A model generated the notes under the pieces. It did not search any database and was not told the origin of the DNA. It worked only from the letters and a program-made list of their open reading frames with translations. This document shows, piece by piece, positions 56,266 through 64,000 of a stretch of DNA of 64,000 nt (position 1 is the stretch's first letter; each line of letters opens with the position of its first letter). This DNA is from Planctopirus ephydatiae (GTDB taxonomy: Bacteria > Planctomycetota > Planctomycetia > Planctomycetales > Planctomycetaceae), in assembly GCF_007752345.1 (NCBI RefSeq), contig NZ_CP036299.1, positions 4,436,001-4,500,000 of the forward strand, read 5' to 3'. A program made the position numbers and the translations under genes.

Positions 56266-56277
56266 AGCGAGTCTCCT

Positions 56278-56298
56278 TGTACGCACTATTGTACAATA
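56278..56298. promoter_or_regulatory. yefM-yoeB operator with TGTACA core
   Basis: A perfect 12-bp palindrome, TATTGTACAATA, at 56287-56298 is followed toward the gene by a half-matching site, TGTACG, at 56278-56283, twelve bases centre to centre. The TGTACA core is the one I recall for the E. coli yefM operator, which has a long and a short palindrome. It lies 22 bp upstream of the GTG start. Confidence 0.8.
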
Positions 56299-56344
56299 AG
56301 AACGAGGAGCTCGTCCAGACCGCTTTCTTTCAGCTGGGCAGTCC

Positions 56345-56368
56345 GGTAGGGCAGGCTCCAGCCTGCCG
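56345..56368. repeat. Palindromic repeat of the second family, copy 2 (best match)
   Basis: GGCAGGCT at 56350-56357 and AGCCTGCC at 56360-56367 are perfect inverted arms with a two-base loop, preceded by GGTAG. Related to the copy at 51615 and perhaps to a degenerate one at 23139. Confidence 0.7.
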
Positions 56369-56406
56369 ATCACGCGATTCAGACAAAGTTTTTTTGACCG
56401 ACGTTA

Positions 56407-56432
56407 CCCAGACGTCAAAAGCGACGTCTGGG
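56407..56432. repeat. 10-bp perfect inverted repeat
   Basis: CCCAGACGTC at 56407-56416 and GACGTCTGGG at 56423-56432, loop AAAAGC. No T-run follows, so it is not a standard terminator. It lies 40 bp from the palindromic repeat at 56345. Confidence 0.75.
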
Positions 56433-56570
56433 CCACCCTGTCAATTGATCTCAGATGTAAGGTGTCACCAATTCTTACGCACTCACAACGACAAAAGGCC
56501 CCCATTTGGACAGTGCCCGGATAGTATGAGTTAATCCATTGCGTTCGGACAGGCGATTGAGGCGACATCT

Positions 56571-56831
56571 ATGCTGCTGACTTGGGCGATCAATCAAACA
56601 GTAATCTTGGATTCGGGTGGCGTGATGACCACGAGCAGAAATCATGAAATTGAATTCCCGTTGCTCAAGGCAATTCTGATTAAATTGATCCTCGTGACAC
56701 CCCAAGTGGTCTATGTGACATGCAAGTGGAAAGAACAATTGCTTAAAAGGGAAAACCTCAGTCCGGGGGTATGGCAAGTCTACTTCACCATAGTCTGGCA
56801 TGTGCTGACGACGTTCTGGGTCATTTCATGA
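56571..56831 (+). CDS. Doubtful small membrane protein
   Basis: An 86-residue frame with GAGGCG about nine bases upstream of the ATG. The second half has two hydrophobic stretches (AILIKLILVTPQVVYVT and WQVYFTIVWHVLTTFWVIS) on either side of KWKEQLLKRENLSP, which would fit a two-span protein. There is no family match, and an overlapping minus-strand frame of similar size exists, so this may be a chance frame. Confidence 0.35.
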   Translation: MLLTWAINQTVILDSGGVMTTSRNHEIEFPLLKAILIKLILVTPQVVYVTCKWKEQLLKRENLSPGVWQVYFTIVWHVLTTFWVIS

Positions 56832-56917
56832 TTCGGTGAGGTGTCATGATCGAATACCTGTGATCAGATGTATTCCACGGGCTACAACACTCCCAACCAT
56901 CAACCCACCACTCCCCA

Positions 56918-58363
56918 CTACCCCGTAATCTTCACATACGGGTGACCCTCGTTGAGCGTCGGGCGTTCGGGGCGGCCTTTGTAGGGGAAGACGAGGTCCA
57001 TGTGGCCCAGGCCCATCAGGTGGAGGATCGTTGCGTGGAGGTCGTGGACGTGCATCTTCTGCGAGACCGCGTGCAGGCCGACTTCATCAGTCTCGCCAAT
57101 CGTCTGCCCACCGGCAACGCCGCCCCCCGCCATCCACATGGTGAAGCCGGTCGGGTTGTGGTCGCGGCCGTTCCCCTGCTCGCTCATCGGCGTGCGGCCA
57201 AATTCGCCTCCCCAGATGACCAGCGTTTCATCCAGCAGCCCCCGGGCGGAAAGATCTTCCAAGAGACCCGCCACGGGCAGATCCATGGCTTCACATAGCG
57301 ACGTGTGATTTTTCTCGATCCCCGAGTGAGCATCCCATTTGCTGCCGGCCCCATGATAGAGCTGCACAAAGCGCGTTCCTCGCTCGACCAGCCGCCGGGC
57401 TAAGAGGCACAAGCGGCCATAAGAAGCGGTTTCCTTCCGGTCGAGGCCGTAAAGCTTTTGAGTCGCTTCGGTCTCTTCTCCCAGATCAATCGCCTGAGGG
57501 GCTTCGGCCTGCATGCGGAAGGCGAGTTCATAGCTTTCAATGCGGGCATCCAGTTCGGTCTGCTGGGGATGCCGACCGGCGAAATCGCGATTCATCTGAT
57601 TGAGAAAAGCGAGCTTCCCCTGCTGCTGGCTGGCGGTTTTTCCCGCAGGGGTCATCAGGTTGGGAATGGGATCCTGCCCCCCTTCAATTCGAATCCCCTG
57701 ATAGAGGGCCGGCATGAAACCAGCACTCCAGTTGCGCGGCCCGTTGACCACCTGCGAGACATTGTCCTGCATGACGACAAAGGCCGGTAGATCGGTGTTT
57801 TCTGTCCCCAGGCCGTACGTCACCCAACTACCGAGTGAAGGCCGCCCTCCGAGAATCGAGCCGGTGTTCATCTGGCACACGCCCGCCGAATGGTTGATCC
57901 CATCAGCCCAGCAGGAGCGAATGACGGCCAGCTTGTCGGCATGCCTGGCGGTATGCGGCAACCAGTCCGAGATCCACAGACCCGATTCTCCGTGCTGAGC
58001 CCATTTGCGTTGGGAAGCAAGAAGCGGAGCACTGGCTTCCCCCATGGCGGTGATAACTTTGCCGAAGCTATCAGGCAAAGGCTGGCCCGCCAGTTTGTTG
58101 ACCAATGGCTTCGGGTCGAACGTATCGAGATGACTGGGGCCGCCCTCCATAAAGAGGAAAATGCAGCTCTTCGCCTTCGGTGCAAAATGGGGCAATCGCG
58201 CAGCCAGTGGTGACTTAACCCCGCTCGATGGTGCACTCGCCGTCGAGGCGGCCATTCCCTTTGATGAGAGCATCGAGGCCAGTGCGAGGCTTCCAAAACC
58301 CATTCCGGCACTCGCGAGAAGATCGCGTCGGCTGACTGGCTGATCCTGACGATGGCAGAACAT
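56918..58363 (-). CDS. DUF1501 family protein
   Basis: A 481-residue protein. The N-terminus, SRRDLLASAGMGFGSLALASML, is a Tat-type export signal. The mature domain belongs to the sulfatase/alkaline-phosphatase-like DUF1501 family: IFLFMEGGPSHLDTFDPKP, AVIRSCWADGINHSAG, FVQLYHGAGSKWDAH and VIWGGEFGRTPMSEQGNGRDHNPTGFTMWMAGGGV. GAGGG before the ATG at 58363 supports the start. The gene begins 34 bp after the end of the PSD1 gene; this pairing recurs throughout planctomycetes and is thought to act on a polymer or sulfated substrate outside the cytoplasm, without a proven reaction. Confidence 0.93.
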   Translation of the reverse strand: MFCHRQDQPVSRRDLLASAGMGFGSLALASMLSSKGMAASTASAPSSGVKSPLAARLPHFAPKAKSCIFLFMEGGPSHLDTFDPKPLVNKLAGQPLPDSFGKVITAMGEASAPLLASQRKWAQHGESGLWISDWLPHTARHADKLAVIRSCWADGINHSAGVCQMNTGSILGGRPSLGSWVTYGLGTENTDLPAFVVMQDNVSQVVNGPRNWSAGFMPALYQGIRIEGGQDPIPNLMTPAGKTASQQQGKLAFLNQMNRDFAGRHPQQTELDARIESYELAFRMQAEAPQAIDLGEETEATQKLYGLDRKETASYGRLCLLARRLVERGTRFVQLYHGAGSKWDAHSGIEKNHTSLCEAMDLPVAGLLEDLSARGLLDETLVIWGGEFGRTPMSEQGNGRDHNPTGFTMWMAGGGVAGGQTIGETDEVGLHAVSQKMHVHDLHATILHLMGLGHMDLVFPYKGRPERPTLNEGHPYVKITG

Positions 58364-58396
58364 AACAACGCCCTCTAAGGGGATCGACAAAATTGA

Positions 58397-61300
58397 CTAT
58401 TGAACGTACATGAACTCGCTGGAGTTCAGCAGGATATGACAGAAATCAACGAGAACTTCGCGGATCGCTGTCTTTTGTGAACTCGATGCCCCCGCTTCGC
58501 CTTTGGTTGGTCGATCGGCCAGATGGCGATCATGGCCGGAGGCATCGACAAAGGGGCCGGGAGTGGGTTCAAACCGCCAGAAAGCCATGGTACTGGGCTG
58601 CAAAGTATCACTGGTGAAGAGTAGTCGCTCAGGTGTCAGGGCTTCAGCACTCATCCGGACATCATCGACCAGGCCATCAAACCGGGCTGATTCCGTGCGA
58701 TCGCGGCCACCGACCATGAGAGGCCGGTTGGTGCCACAGATCCCACCCACGAGTTGATGAGGCACTGTCGCAATCAGCAGTGGTTCATCGTCATTGGCCA
58801 GATCTTTCAGATAGAACGTGACCTGCCCCGGTTGCCCATTACGAGCGAGCTTGACGGCTGCGGCTGCATAGTAGGGCTGGTTGAGCTGAATGTGATGATC
58901 CGAGAACAGTGCCGCTTCAGCCGTCTTGCCATCGGCTGTCTTCCCGACCATCTGCATGACGAGCGTTTGAGGCTTGCGCCGGCTCCCTTTGCCAGTAATG
59001 CCAAAGTTCCAGCCAGCCTCAGCCATATCACCATTCCAGCAGGCGGCAATCGTGCGAACTGCCCCGGTCTCGTAGATCGAACGCACCACAAAAAACGACT
59101 CAATGGTGAAGTCGCTGGCTTCTGGTGATTTGATGACCGGGCCGATAAAGGGAAGCTGCTTGCTGGAAACGACAGCGGCGTGTCCATCGCGGAAGGGGAT
59201 TTTATCGTGCAAAAAGCGAGCTTCAGCCGAGGAAGCTTCAGCCAGATCAATCGTGTTTGCCTGATTGCCAAGAAACTCCAGGGCAGCGTCGATCTCGAAC
59301 GATTCGGGGTCTCGGCCCAAAGTCATCCGATAAAGATCAGTAATGATCTGGCGGTCATCCACCGCAGGCTTGGCTCCCTGAGCTTTCGTCACACGTTCGG
59401 CCAATCCCTTCGCCCGTTGTAAGGCCCACTGGCTGTTGAAAAGGAGCAGCGATTGCACGGGAGTGGTCGTCGAGTGCCGGGACGCACTGCTGGTGATCCA
59501 GAAGGGGGCATCAAACGCATCGAGCACTGGATTGCGGGTATTTCGCATCGTTCGCAGAAAAATCGAACGGACAGGAGCTTCAGCGGGTGCACCAGGGCCA
59601 CTGGTCGTTTTGAGCGAGAGTTCTCCCGAAACCAGATAGCTGCTATCCCGGAACTGTTCGGCATCGAGTCTGCGGACATCACCTCGCCAGTAAAGCGTGT
59701 TTTCAGGATCGATCTTCTGAAGTTCGGCCAACTGCAGATGTGACGAAGATCTCCGATAGGTTTCACTCAGCGCAATGGCTTTATGAAGTGGCTTCAGGCG
59801 CCAACCCCCCGCCACAAAACGTGAAGCAAGATCATCCAGCAACTCAGGATGTGTCGGTAAAGAACCCAGCCTGCCAAAGTCGCTGGCGTTGGCCGCCAGG
59901 CCACGGCCGAAATGCTGCTGCCAGATGCGGTTGACCATCACCCGGGCCGTCAATGGATGATCGGGGCGAGTGAGCCAGTTCGCGAGTGCTGATCGCCGTC
60001 CCGATGACTTACCTCGTGGCGTGTCCATCGGAAGTACCGTAGCTGGCGAGGAGTCGAGTATGGTCAGGAACCCGGGTTCAATGGGTTCTTTTCCCTTTTT
60101 CGGAATAGTGATCTCGGCACAATCGACACCCCATTCGGTCACACAGGTGGCCAAAGGAAGTGCTGGCGGCTTGATGGAATCGAACTTGGCCAGCTCTTTA
60201 CGCAAAGCCAGAATCCGCTCTTTATCGGCCCCTTTGAGACGACCATCCAATCGCTCCCATTCGTACTCCACTTGACGGAAGGCCAGTGCAGCCAGCTGCT
60301 TCTCGATGGGCGTTCGCTCGGCAACCGGCTTCGCGAGAATCGCCTGGATATCGGGCGGGAAGCGACCTTCGGCCTGCTTCTGGCCTTGATCTCGATACTT
60401 GGCCTCGAGTGCAGAAATCTCCTCGCGAATCGACTTGGTCGCTGCTTCCCAGGGGGCGAGCTTTTCCTGGTAAGCCGAGATCTCGGAATCCGTTGGAATC
60501 AGGTACTCTTCGTGTGGCTGAATCCCGGCAAAGAAACTCCGCAGTCGAAAGTAATCCTTCTGCAGAATCGGGTCGAATTTATGATCGTGGCAACGGGCAC
60601 ACTGCATGCCCAGACCGAGAAAGACATCGCCCGTGGTATCCGTGATGTCATCCAGAATGAGATTCCACTGGGTGCGGACGTCGCGGCTGTTGTATTCATA
60701 AATTCCGTGCCGGAGAAAACCAGTCGCCACGATCGCATCAGGTTCATGCGGGAAGAGTTCATCCCCCGCGAGTTGCTCCTGCACGAAGCGGTCGTAGGAC
60801 TTATCGTCAGCAAACGAGCGAATGACATAATCCCGGTACCGCCAGACATGTGGCCGAGCCGCATCGAGCCGATAACCATCGCTGTCAGCATAGCGGACAA
60901 GATCGAGCCAGAACCGGGCCTGCCGTTCGGCATAACGAGGAGTGGCCAGTAATCGATCCACCAGACGCTCGTAAGCATCCGGAGCCGAATCGGCCATGAA
61001 CTGCTCGACCTCTTCCCAGGTGGGTGGGAGGCCCGTGAGGTCGAATGTCACACGGCGAATCAGAGCCTGCCGGGAGGCTTCTTCTGCCGGCGCGAGAGGA
61101 AAGTTTTCCTGGGTCCGCTTTTGAGCAATCCGATCATCGATGACCTGACTGGTTGAATCGTGAATATGGCCAGCAAATTCTGGCGTGGGTTGTGCCCCTT
61201 CAAACAGAACGGGGAGTGGCTGAAAGGCCCACCACTGGCGATCTTCGGCGGTAATCACACCCGGGCGGCGACCACTGGCTTTGACCTTTTCTCCCGCAGG

Positions 61301-61786
61301 CCACGGAGCACCCATTTCGACCCAGCGGGTGAGTGCGGCAATCTGCTGGGCGGGAAGTTTGCCCGTGGGTGGCATTTCGTAACCATCGTAATTGATGGCT
61401 GAGATCAACACACTGTCGGCGGGTCGATGGGGAACGAGTGCGGCCCCGGATTCTCCACCAGTCAGCAGAAACTCCCGGCTGTCGAGCCTCAAATTTCCGC
61501 TTTGCTTGTCCGAAGAGTGGCATTTGTAGCAATGCTCGACGAGCACCGGGCGAACTTCCTTTTCGAAGAAGTTCAACTGCGCTTGCGTAAAAGCCACGGG
61601 GATGGGTTCAACAGGGACAGGTTGATCGGAGGCTAACGCACCGCAGCATGACAGCAGCAGGCACAGCATCAATGTGCCGAGGCATGGCGTCTTACACCAG
61701 ACAAGACATATTGTAAGCCAGGAGGCAGCCATCAGAAAATCGGGAACTCCCGAATTCGGCTCGATCCTGTGTGATCGATTCAACAT
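58397..61786 (-). CDS. PSCyt1-DUF1549-DUF1553 cytochrome-like protein with LamG insertion
   Basis: A 1129-residue exported protein. A signal segment (LGTLMLCLLLSCCGALA) precedes the PSCyt1 domain with heme motif CYKCH (Cys86, Cys89, His90) and NYDGYEMPPTGKL. The DUF1549 domain follows (about 230-430: RVTFDLTGLPPTWEEVEQF, FWLDLVRYADSDGYR) with a second heme-type motif in QCARCHDHKFDP. DUF1553 comes next (RPDHPLTARVMVNRIWQQHFGRGL, then LGSLPTHPELLDDLA). A LamG/concanavalin-like domain is inserted near the end (about 870-1085: FTIESFFVVRSI, ARFDGLVDDVRMSAEALTPE), before the usual C-terminal ILLNSSEFMYVQ. Many family members lack this insertion. It forms an operon with the DUF1501 gene. Confidence 0.93.
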   Translation of the reverse strand: MLNRSHRIEPNSGVPDFLMAASWLTICLVWCKTPCLGTLMLCLLLSCCGALASDQPVPVEPIPVAFTQAQLNFFEKEVRPVLVEHCYKCHSSDKQSGNLRLDSREFLLTGGESGAALVPHRPADSVLISAINYDGYEMPPTGKLPAQQIAALTRWVEMGAPWPAGEKVKASGRRPGVITAEDRQWWAFQPLPVLFEGAQPTPEFAGHIHDSTSQVIDDRIAQKRTQENFPLAPAEEASRQALIRRVTFDLTGLPPTWEEVEQFMADSAPDAYERLVDRLLATPRYAERQARFWLDLVRYADSDGYRLDAARPHVWRYRDYVIRSFADDKSYDRFVQEQLAGDELFPHEPDAIVATGFLRHGIYEYNSRDVRTQWNLILDDITDTTGDVFLGLGMQCARCHDHKFDPILQKDYFRLRSFFAGIQPHEEYLIPTDSEISAYQEKLAPWEAATKSIREEISALEAKYRDQGQKQAEGRFPPDIQAILAKPVAERTPIEKQLAALAFRQVEYEWERLDGRLKGADKERILALRKELAKFDSIKPPALPLATCVTEWGVDCAEITIPKKGKEPIEPGFLTILDSSPATVLPMDTPRGKSSGRRSALANWLTRPDHPLTARVMVNRIWQQHFGRGLAANASDFGRLGSLPTHPELLDDLASRFVAGGWRLKPLHKAIALSETYRRSSSHLQLAELQKIDPENTLYWRGDVRRLDAEQFRDSSYLVSGELSLKTTSGPGAPAEAPVRSIFLRTMRNTRNPVLDAFDAPFWITSSASRHSTTTPVQSLLLFNSQWALQRAKGLAERVTKAQGAKPAVDDRQIITDLYRMTLGRDPESFEIDAALEFLGNQANTIDLAEASSAEARFLHDKIPFRDGHAAVVSSKQLPFIGPVIKSPEASDFTIESFFVVRSIYETGAVRTIAACWNGDMAEAGWNFGITGKGSRRKPQTLVMQMVGKTADGKTAEAALFSDHHIQLNQPYYAAAAVKLARNGQPGQVTFYLKDLANDDEPLLIATVPHQLVGGICGTNRPLMVGGRDRTESARFDGLVDDVRMSAEALTPERLLFTSDTLQPSTMAFWRFEPTPGPFVDASGHDRHLADRPTKGEAGASSSQKTAIREVLVDFCHILLNSSEFMYVQ

Positions 61787-61964
61787 GGCAAAATCCCTCG
61801 CAAACCCCAGCCTGCCAATTCATCAACAAATTGCGATGCATCAGTAGAGATTACACCACCGCCGGGGTTGCCTCAATCTCCGCTCAGCGGTGAATTCTGG
61901 AATAGCGAACGAAACATCGACATGCGGCGAGAATTGCATGCAGCATTAAATTTTGCGTGCTTTA

Positions 61965-62510
61965 TCAAGCTGGTGATTTTGGCGTGGTTTCCAAAGAGAC
62001 CAATTGAGGAACACTAGCCAGTTGACAGCCAAAAGCCTGCGGGCAGGCATGGAGAAGGCATGCGGCTACGAAGACCAGGAGCCAGCCGACCGAATTCACA
62101 ATTTCTGAGGTTTTGTGAAGTGCATCAAAAGCATCGCATCGTGGTTGGCCGGGCGGTGTGATCAATTCCAGCAGTGGTCGATAGACCAGCAGGTAATCGC
62201 CGACGGCAAGAGTTCCCGCGAGGAGTAATAGACCGAAAATCACACAATCACGGCCCCATTTTCTGAAGCAGCACAAAACGCCTGCACAACTGATGGCACC
62301 AGCCAGACAGACCCACTGAAAGCCGTAAAAAACAGGGAAACGGCGACTGACGAGGAGATCTTTCACGGCATCAGAAAGCTCGGGAGTGGTGACTTCTCGA
62401 ACCCCGGCAGCAACAAAAAGTGCCGCTGCCCCGAGCCAGAAGGATGTCAGGAATCTCGCTGCCGAAGCTGTCTGCTCGATCCACCGCGGTTGACCTCCAC
62501 ACGCACTCAT
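61965..62510 (-). CDS. DUF4149-like membrane protein
   Basis: A 181-residue protein from the ATG at 62510, which has AAGGTG seven bases upstream. Four predicted membrane spans: FLTSFWLGAAALFVAAGV, FYGFQWVCLAGAISCAGVL, CVIFGLLLLAGTLAVGDYL and VGWLLVFVAACLL. The order FLTSFWLGAAAL ... FPVFYGFQ ... FDALHKTSEIVNSVGWLL resembles the DUF4149/TMEM205-like family. Cytoplasmic loops are basic. Function is unknown. It is divergent from the nucleotidyltransferase gene. Confidence 0.7.
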   Translation of the reverse strand: MSACGGQPRWIEQTASAARFLTSFWLGAAALFVAAGVREVTTPELSDAVKDLLVSRRFPVFYGFQWVCLAGAISCAGVLCCFRKWGRDCVIFGLLLLAGTLAVGDYLLVYRPLLELITPPGQPRCDAFDALHKTSEIVNSVGWLLVFVAACLLHACPQAFGCQLASVPQLVSLETTPKSPA

Positions 62511-62840
62511 GATTACGGCACCTTGGGCTCTATTCACCGTAGACAACCTGGCAGGTAACAAACATCGCGCTGCGATTTTTGGTGTACCATCGCGACAACA
62601 ATCAACATAATGAAATGAAGAGGGGTTCCACCAGAGAGCAAATTCAACGCTTGTGTTGCAGGTAACCCATATTTCGGAAATGAGTTACGGGGCCTGTGAT
62701 ACGCGGATGTTGCTGCAGCGACTGACTAATAACGACGTTATCATTAATTAATGGTGGGATTGTTGAACTATTTTGAACCAAGGGTGGACTTTTCGCTCAG
62801 GGGTGTTCCTATCGTGACCAGTGCCCAGAAAGCTTACATC
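62511..62840. other. Divergent intergenic region, about 330 bp, with palindromes
   Basis: The spacer between the DUF4149-like gene (minus) and the nucleotidyltransferase gene (plus). It contains two adjoining perfect palindromes at 62729-62741 and 62742-62753. Confidence 0.45.
62729..62753. promoter_or_regulatory. Two adjoining palindromes before the nucleotidyltransferase gene
   Basis: ATAACG-A-CGTTAT at 62729-62741 and CATTAATTAATG at 62742-62753 are each perfect and lie directly side by side, which suggests an operator. The second overlaps the most upstream ATG (62751); the preferred start lies 90 bases further on. Confidence 0.5.
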
Positions 62841-63386
62841 ATGCTTGGCAAGGAATCGCTGTGGCACGTAGCGACCCGTTGTCACGAACTATTCGATTCG
62901 GCTCAAATTCCCTATTCGATCGCTCGTGGTGTGGCTGTTTGCCTGCACGGATACCAAAGGAACACCACAGACATCGATCTCATTATTCACGCAAATGATT
63001 CTCAGCGAGTCAGAGAATCTTTAGTCCATGCTGGCTTTGAATGGGCGCCCGAGAAAGTCGAGTTTCGGAGCCCTGAAGGAGTTACCATACAATTTCTGAT
63101 TGCCGGTCACCTGGCAGGGAAACATGCGGAAGTTCGTATTCCCGAACCGACTGGCGAACTGAATGTCGAGCATAAGGAAGGTCTGAATGTTGTTCGCTTA
63201 TCACGATTGATTGAAATGAAGATTGCCTGCGGAACAGGAAATCTTCGCAGAACTCACAAAGATTTCGCCGACGTTGTGGAACTGATTGCCATTCGTCAAC
63301 TCGATCCATCTTTTGCTCGATATCTGCATCCATCGTTACGAAAAACGTTCAAAGAACTGGTTCGGGTGGCTAACGACAACCAGTGA
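62841..63386 (+). CDS. Nucleotidyltransferase-fold protein
   Basis: From the ATG at 62841 this is a 181-residue protein; an upstream ATG at 62751 would add 30 residues that look unconserved. It has the pol-beta nucleotidyltransferase-like core: an N-terminal helix (HVATRCHELFDSAQIPYSIA), GVAVCLHGYQRNTTDIDLII (the GG/G-S equivalents and the D-x-D metal site in the form DIDL), then a helix-strand segment (FEWAPEKVEFRSPEGVTIQFLI) and a C-terminal helical part (LIEMKIACGTGNLRRTHKDFADVVELI). This is the pattern of minimal or AbiEii-like transferases. No HEPN or AbiEi partner is next to it. Substrate unknown. Confidence 0.75.
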   Translation: MLGKESLWHVATRCHELFDSAQIPYSIARGVAVCLHGYQRNTTDIDLIIHANDSQRVRESLVHAGFEWAPEKVEFRSPEGVTIQFLIAGHLAGKHAEVRIPEPTGELNVEHKEGLNVVRLSRLIEMKIACGTGNLRRTHKDFADVVELIAIRQLDPSFARYLHPSLRKTFKELVRVANDNQ

Positions 63387-63450
63387 TTGATGGCCATAAC
63401 TTCGGTCGTTATCGGTGGGATCTGCTGTTGATGACCACCTGGTAACAGCA

Positions 63451-63482
63451 CAGGACTGGCCCCCATAAGGAAGCCAGTCCTG
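63451..63482. terminator. Hairpin after the nucleotidyltransferase gene
   Basis: CAGGACTGGC at 63451-63460 and GCCAGTCCTG at 63473-63482 form a perfect 10-bp stem with a twelve-base loop. It lies between convergent genes. There is no T-run, so termination by it would be of the weaker type. Confidence 0.6.
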
Positions 63483-63609
63483 ATAGAAATCGCTCGCAAA
63501 TCCGCTTTCCCCCGTGGTGCTTTCTCCTTAAAGCCATCATTTCTGGCTCACGTTATGCCAGCCACGTCCTGAGCGATTGCGGCGAATTAGCCATTGTTTC
63601 CTGTAAACT

Positions 63610-63984
63610 TCAGTTCGAGGCTAGGACTGTTTCACCGACCAGTGGCTCGCGATGGGAAGGCTTCGTGTAACCCAGGCTGCGAACGACTTCCAGCACTTCG
63701 CTCCACGTGGGAAACATGCGGCCGCTTTTGCGTTTGTAGTCGTCCATGGCCTTCATGAACTCGACTTCATCGCCTGAGTAATCTCGTTCGCAGGTGGTCG
63801 GATCAATCATCCGGCGACGCTCAACTTTGCGGCGAGGTGCTGCAGCAGCACGCCTTTCGCCACCGGCGAGTTTTTCTTCGACCTTCGAGCGACGTTCGCC
63901 AACCACACGGCGGTTGCGGTTCCGCTGTTCCGTCTTGGCAATCGCATCCAGTTTAGCGGCATCCAAAGTCGCAGATCGAGGCAT
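63610..63984 (-). CDS. Small basic protein, conserved in planctomycetes, unknown function
   Basis: A 124-residue protein. The N-terminal ~55 residues are Arg/Lys/Ala-rich ([29 protein letters not shown]), probably disordered and perhaps nucleic-acid-binding. The C-terminal part, [20 protein letters not shown] and [17 protein letters not shown], is a compact helical motif that I associate with short planctomycete proteins of unknown function. The reading is complete from ATG to TGA. Nothing upstream is visible because the window ends here. Confidence 0.75.
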   Translation of the reverse strand: MPRSATLDAAKLDAIAKTEQRNRNRRVVGERRSKVEEKLAGGERRAAAAPRRKVERRRMIDPTTCERDYSGDEVEFMKAMDDYKRKSGRMFPTWSEVLEVVRSLGYTKPSHREPLVGETVLASN

Positions 63985-64000
63985 TTGTAATTCCTGAATT

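Larger units (their letters stand above)
56266..56917. other. Region upstream of yefM, about 650 bp, with palindromes and one doubtful ORF
   Basis: It contains the yefM operator, the palindromic repeats at 56345-56368 and 56407-56432, and a doubtful small ORF at 56571. Otherwise nothing was recognised. Confidence 0.5.

Noticed and set aside
61965-62561. Considered a GCCTGCGGGCAGGC palindrome near 62035 as another repeat copy
   Set aside because: It lies within the coding region of the DUF4149-like gene and lacks the GTAGG flank of the second repeat family.

Overview
The window looks like ordinary chromosome from a planctomycete (Planctomycetota, order Planctomycetales). The evidence is the gene families: two secreted pseudopilin-like DUF1559 proteins with H-x9-DG type C-termini, each paired with a small lipoprotein; a PSCyt1/DUF1549/DUF1553 cytochrome-like protein in an operon with a DUF1501 protein; a Hanks-type Ser/Thr kinase; and many very large secreted proteins of unknown function. 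Base composition is moderately GC-rich and even. I see no rRNA, tRNA, CRISPR array, insertion sequence or prophage. Shine-Dalgarno sites are present at some genes and absent at many, so several start choices are soft.

Layout. 0-8.6 kb: hemL, a secreted protein, a small stress-type cluster (BON lipoprotein, YflT-like glycine-rich protein, small membrane protein), then a transmembrane Ser/Thr kinase directly followed by an ATP-grasp-like protein. 8.9-14.5 kb: a secreted protein with two SPOR-like repeats, an OmpR-type two-component system whose genes overlap, and a divergent siroheme sulfite/nitrite reductase. 14.9-23.1 kb: a HlyD-type adaptor with a long cytoplasmic N-terminal region, then a signalling block of STAS protein, receiver-HATPase fusion and a 1135-residue hybrid kinase. 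23.4-32.4 kb: DegT-type aminotransferase, DciA/DUF721, an ABC exporter, arginine genes argB-argD-argF on the minus strand, and ispE. 32.8-49.7 kb: a SpoVG protein with an inserted zinc ribbon, then a run of secreted or envelope proteins (lipoprotein, HtrA-like protease, cytochrome c'-like lipoprotein, MoxR ATPase, tandem cyanophycinase-like protein, an alpha/beta-hydrolase-like protein with Ala at the nucleophile position, and a ~1650-residue PQQ-propeller protein). 50-64 kb: rlmN, two divergent DUF1559/lipoprotein modules, a yefM-yoeB toxin-antitoxin pair with a TGTACA-core operator, the DUF1501/PSD1 operon, a DUF4149-like membrane protein, a nucleotidyltransferase and a small conserved basic protein.

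Connections. argB, argD and argF cover three arginine-biosynthesis steps. The STAS, receiver-HATPase and hybrid kinase proteins have the domains of a partner-switching pathway. DUF1553 and DUF1501 proteins are regular partners in this phylum.

Most unusual items: the SpoVG-zinc-ribbon architecture; the tandem cyanophycinase-like protein without cyanophycin synthetase nearby; the inactive-looking alpha/beta hydrolase; the STAS protein with Cys in place of the phosphorylated Ser; and a dispersed 32-nt hairpin repeat present four times, always between genes.
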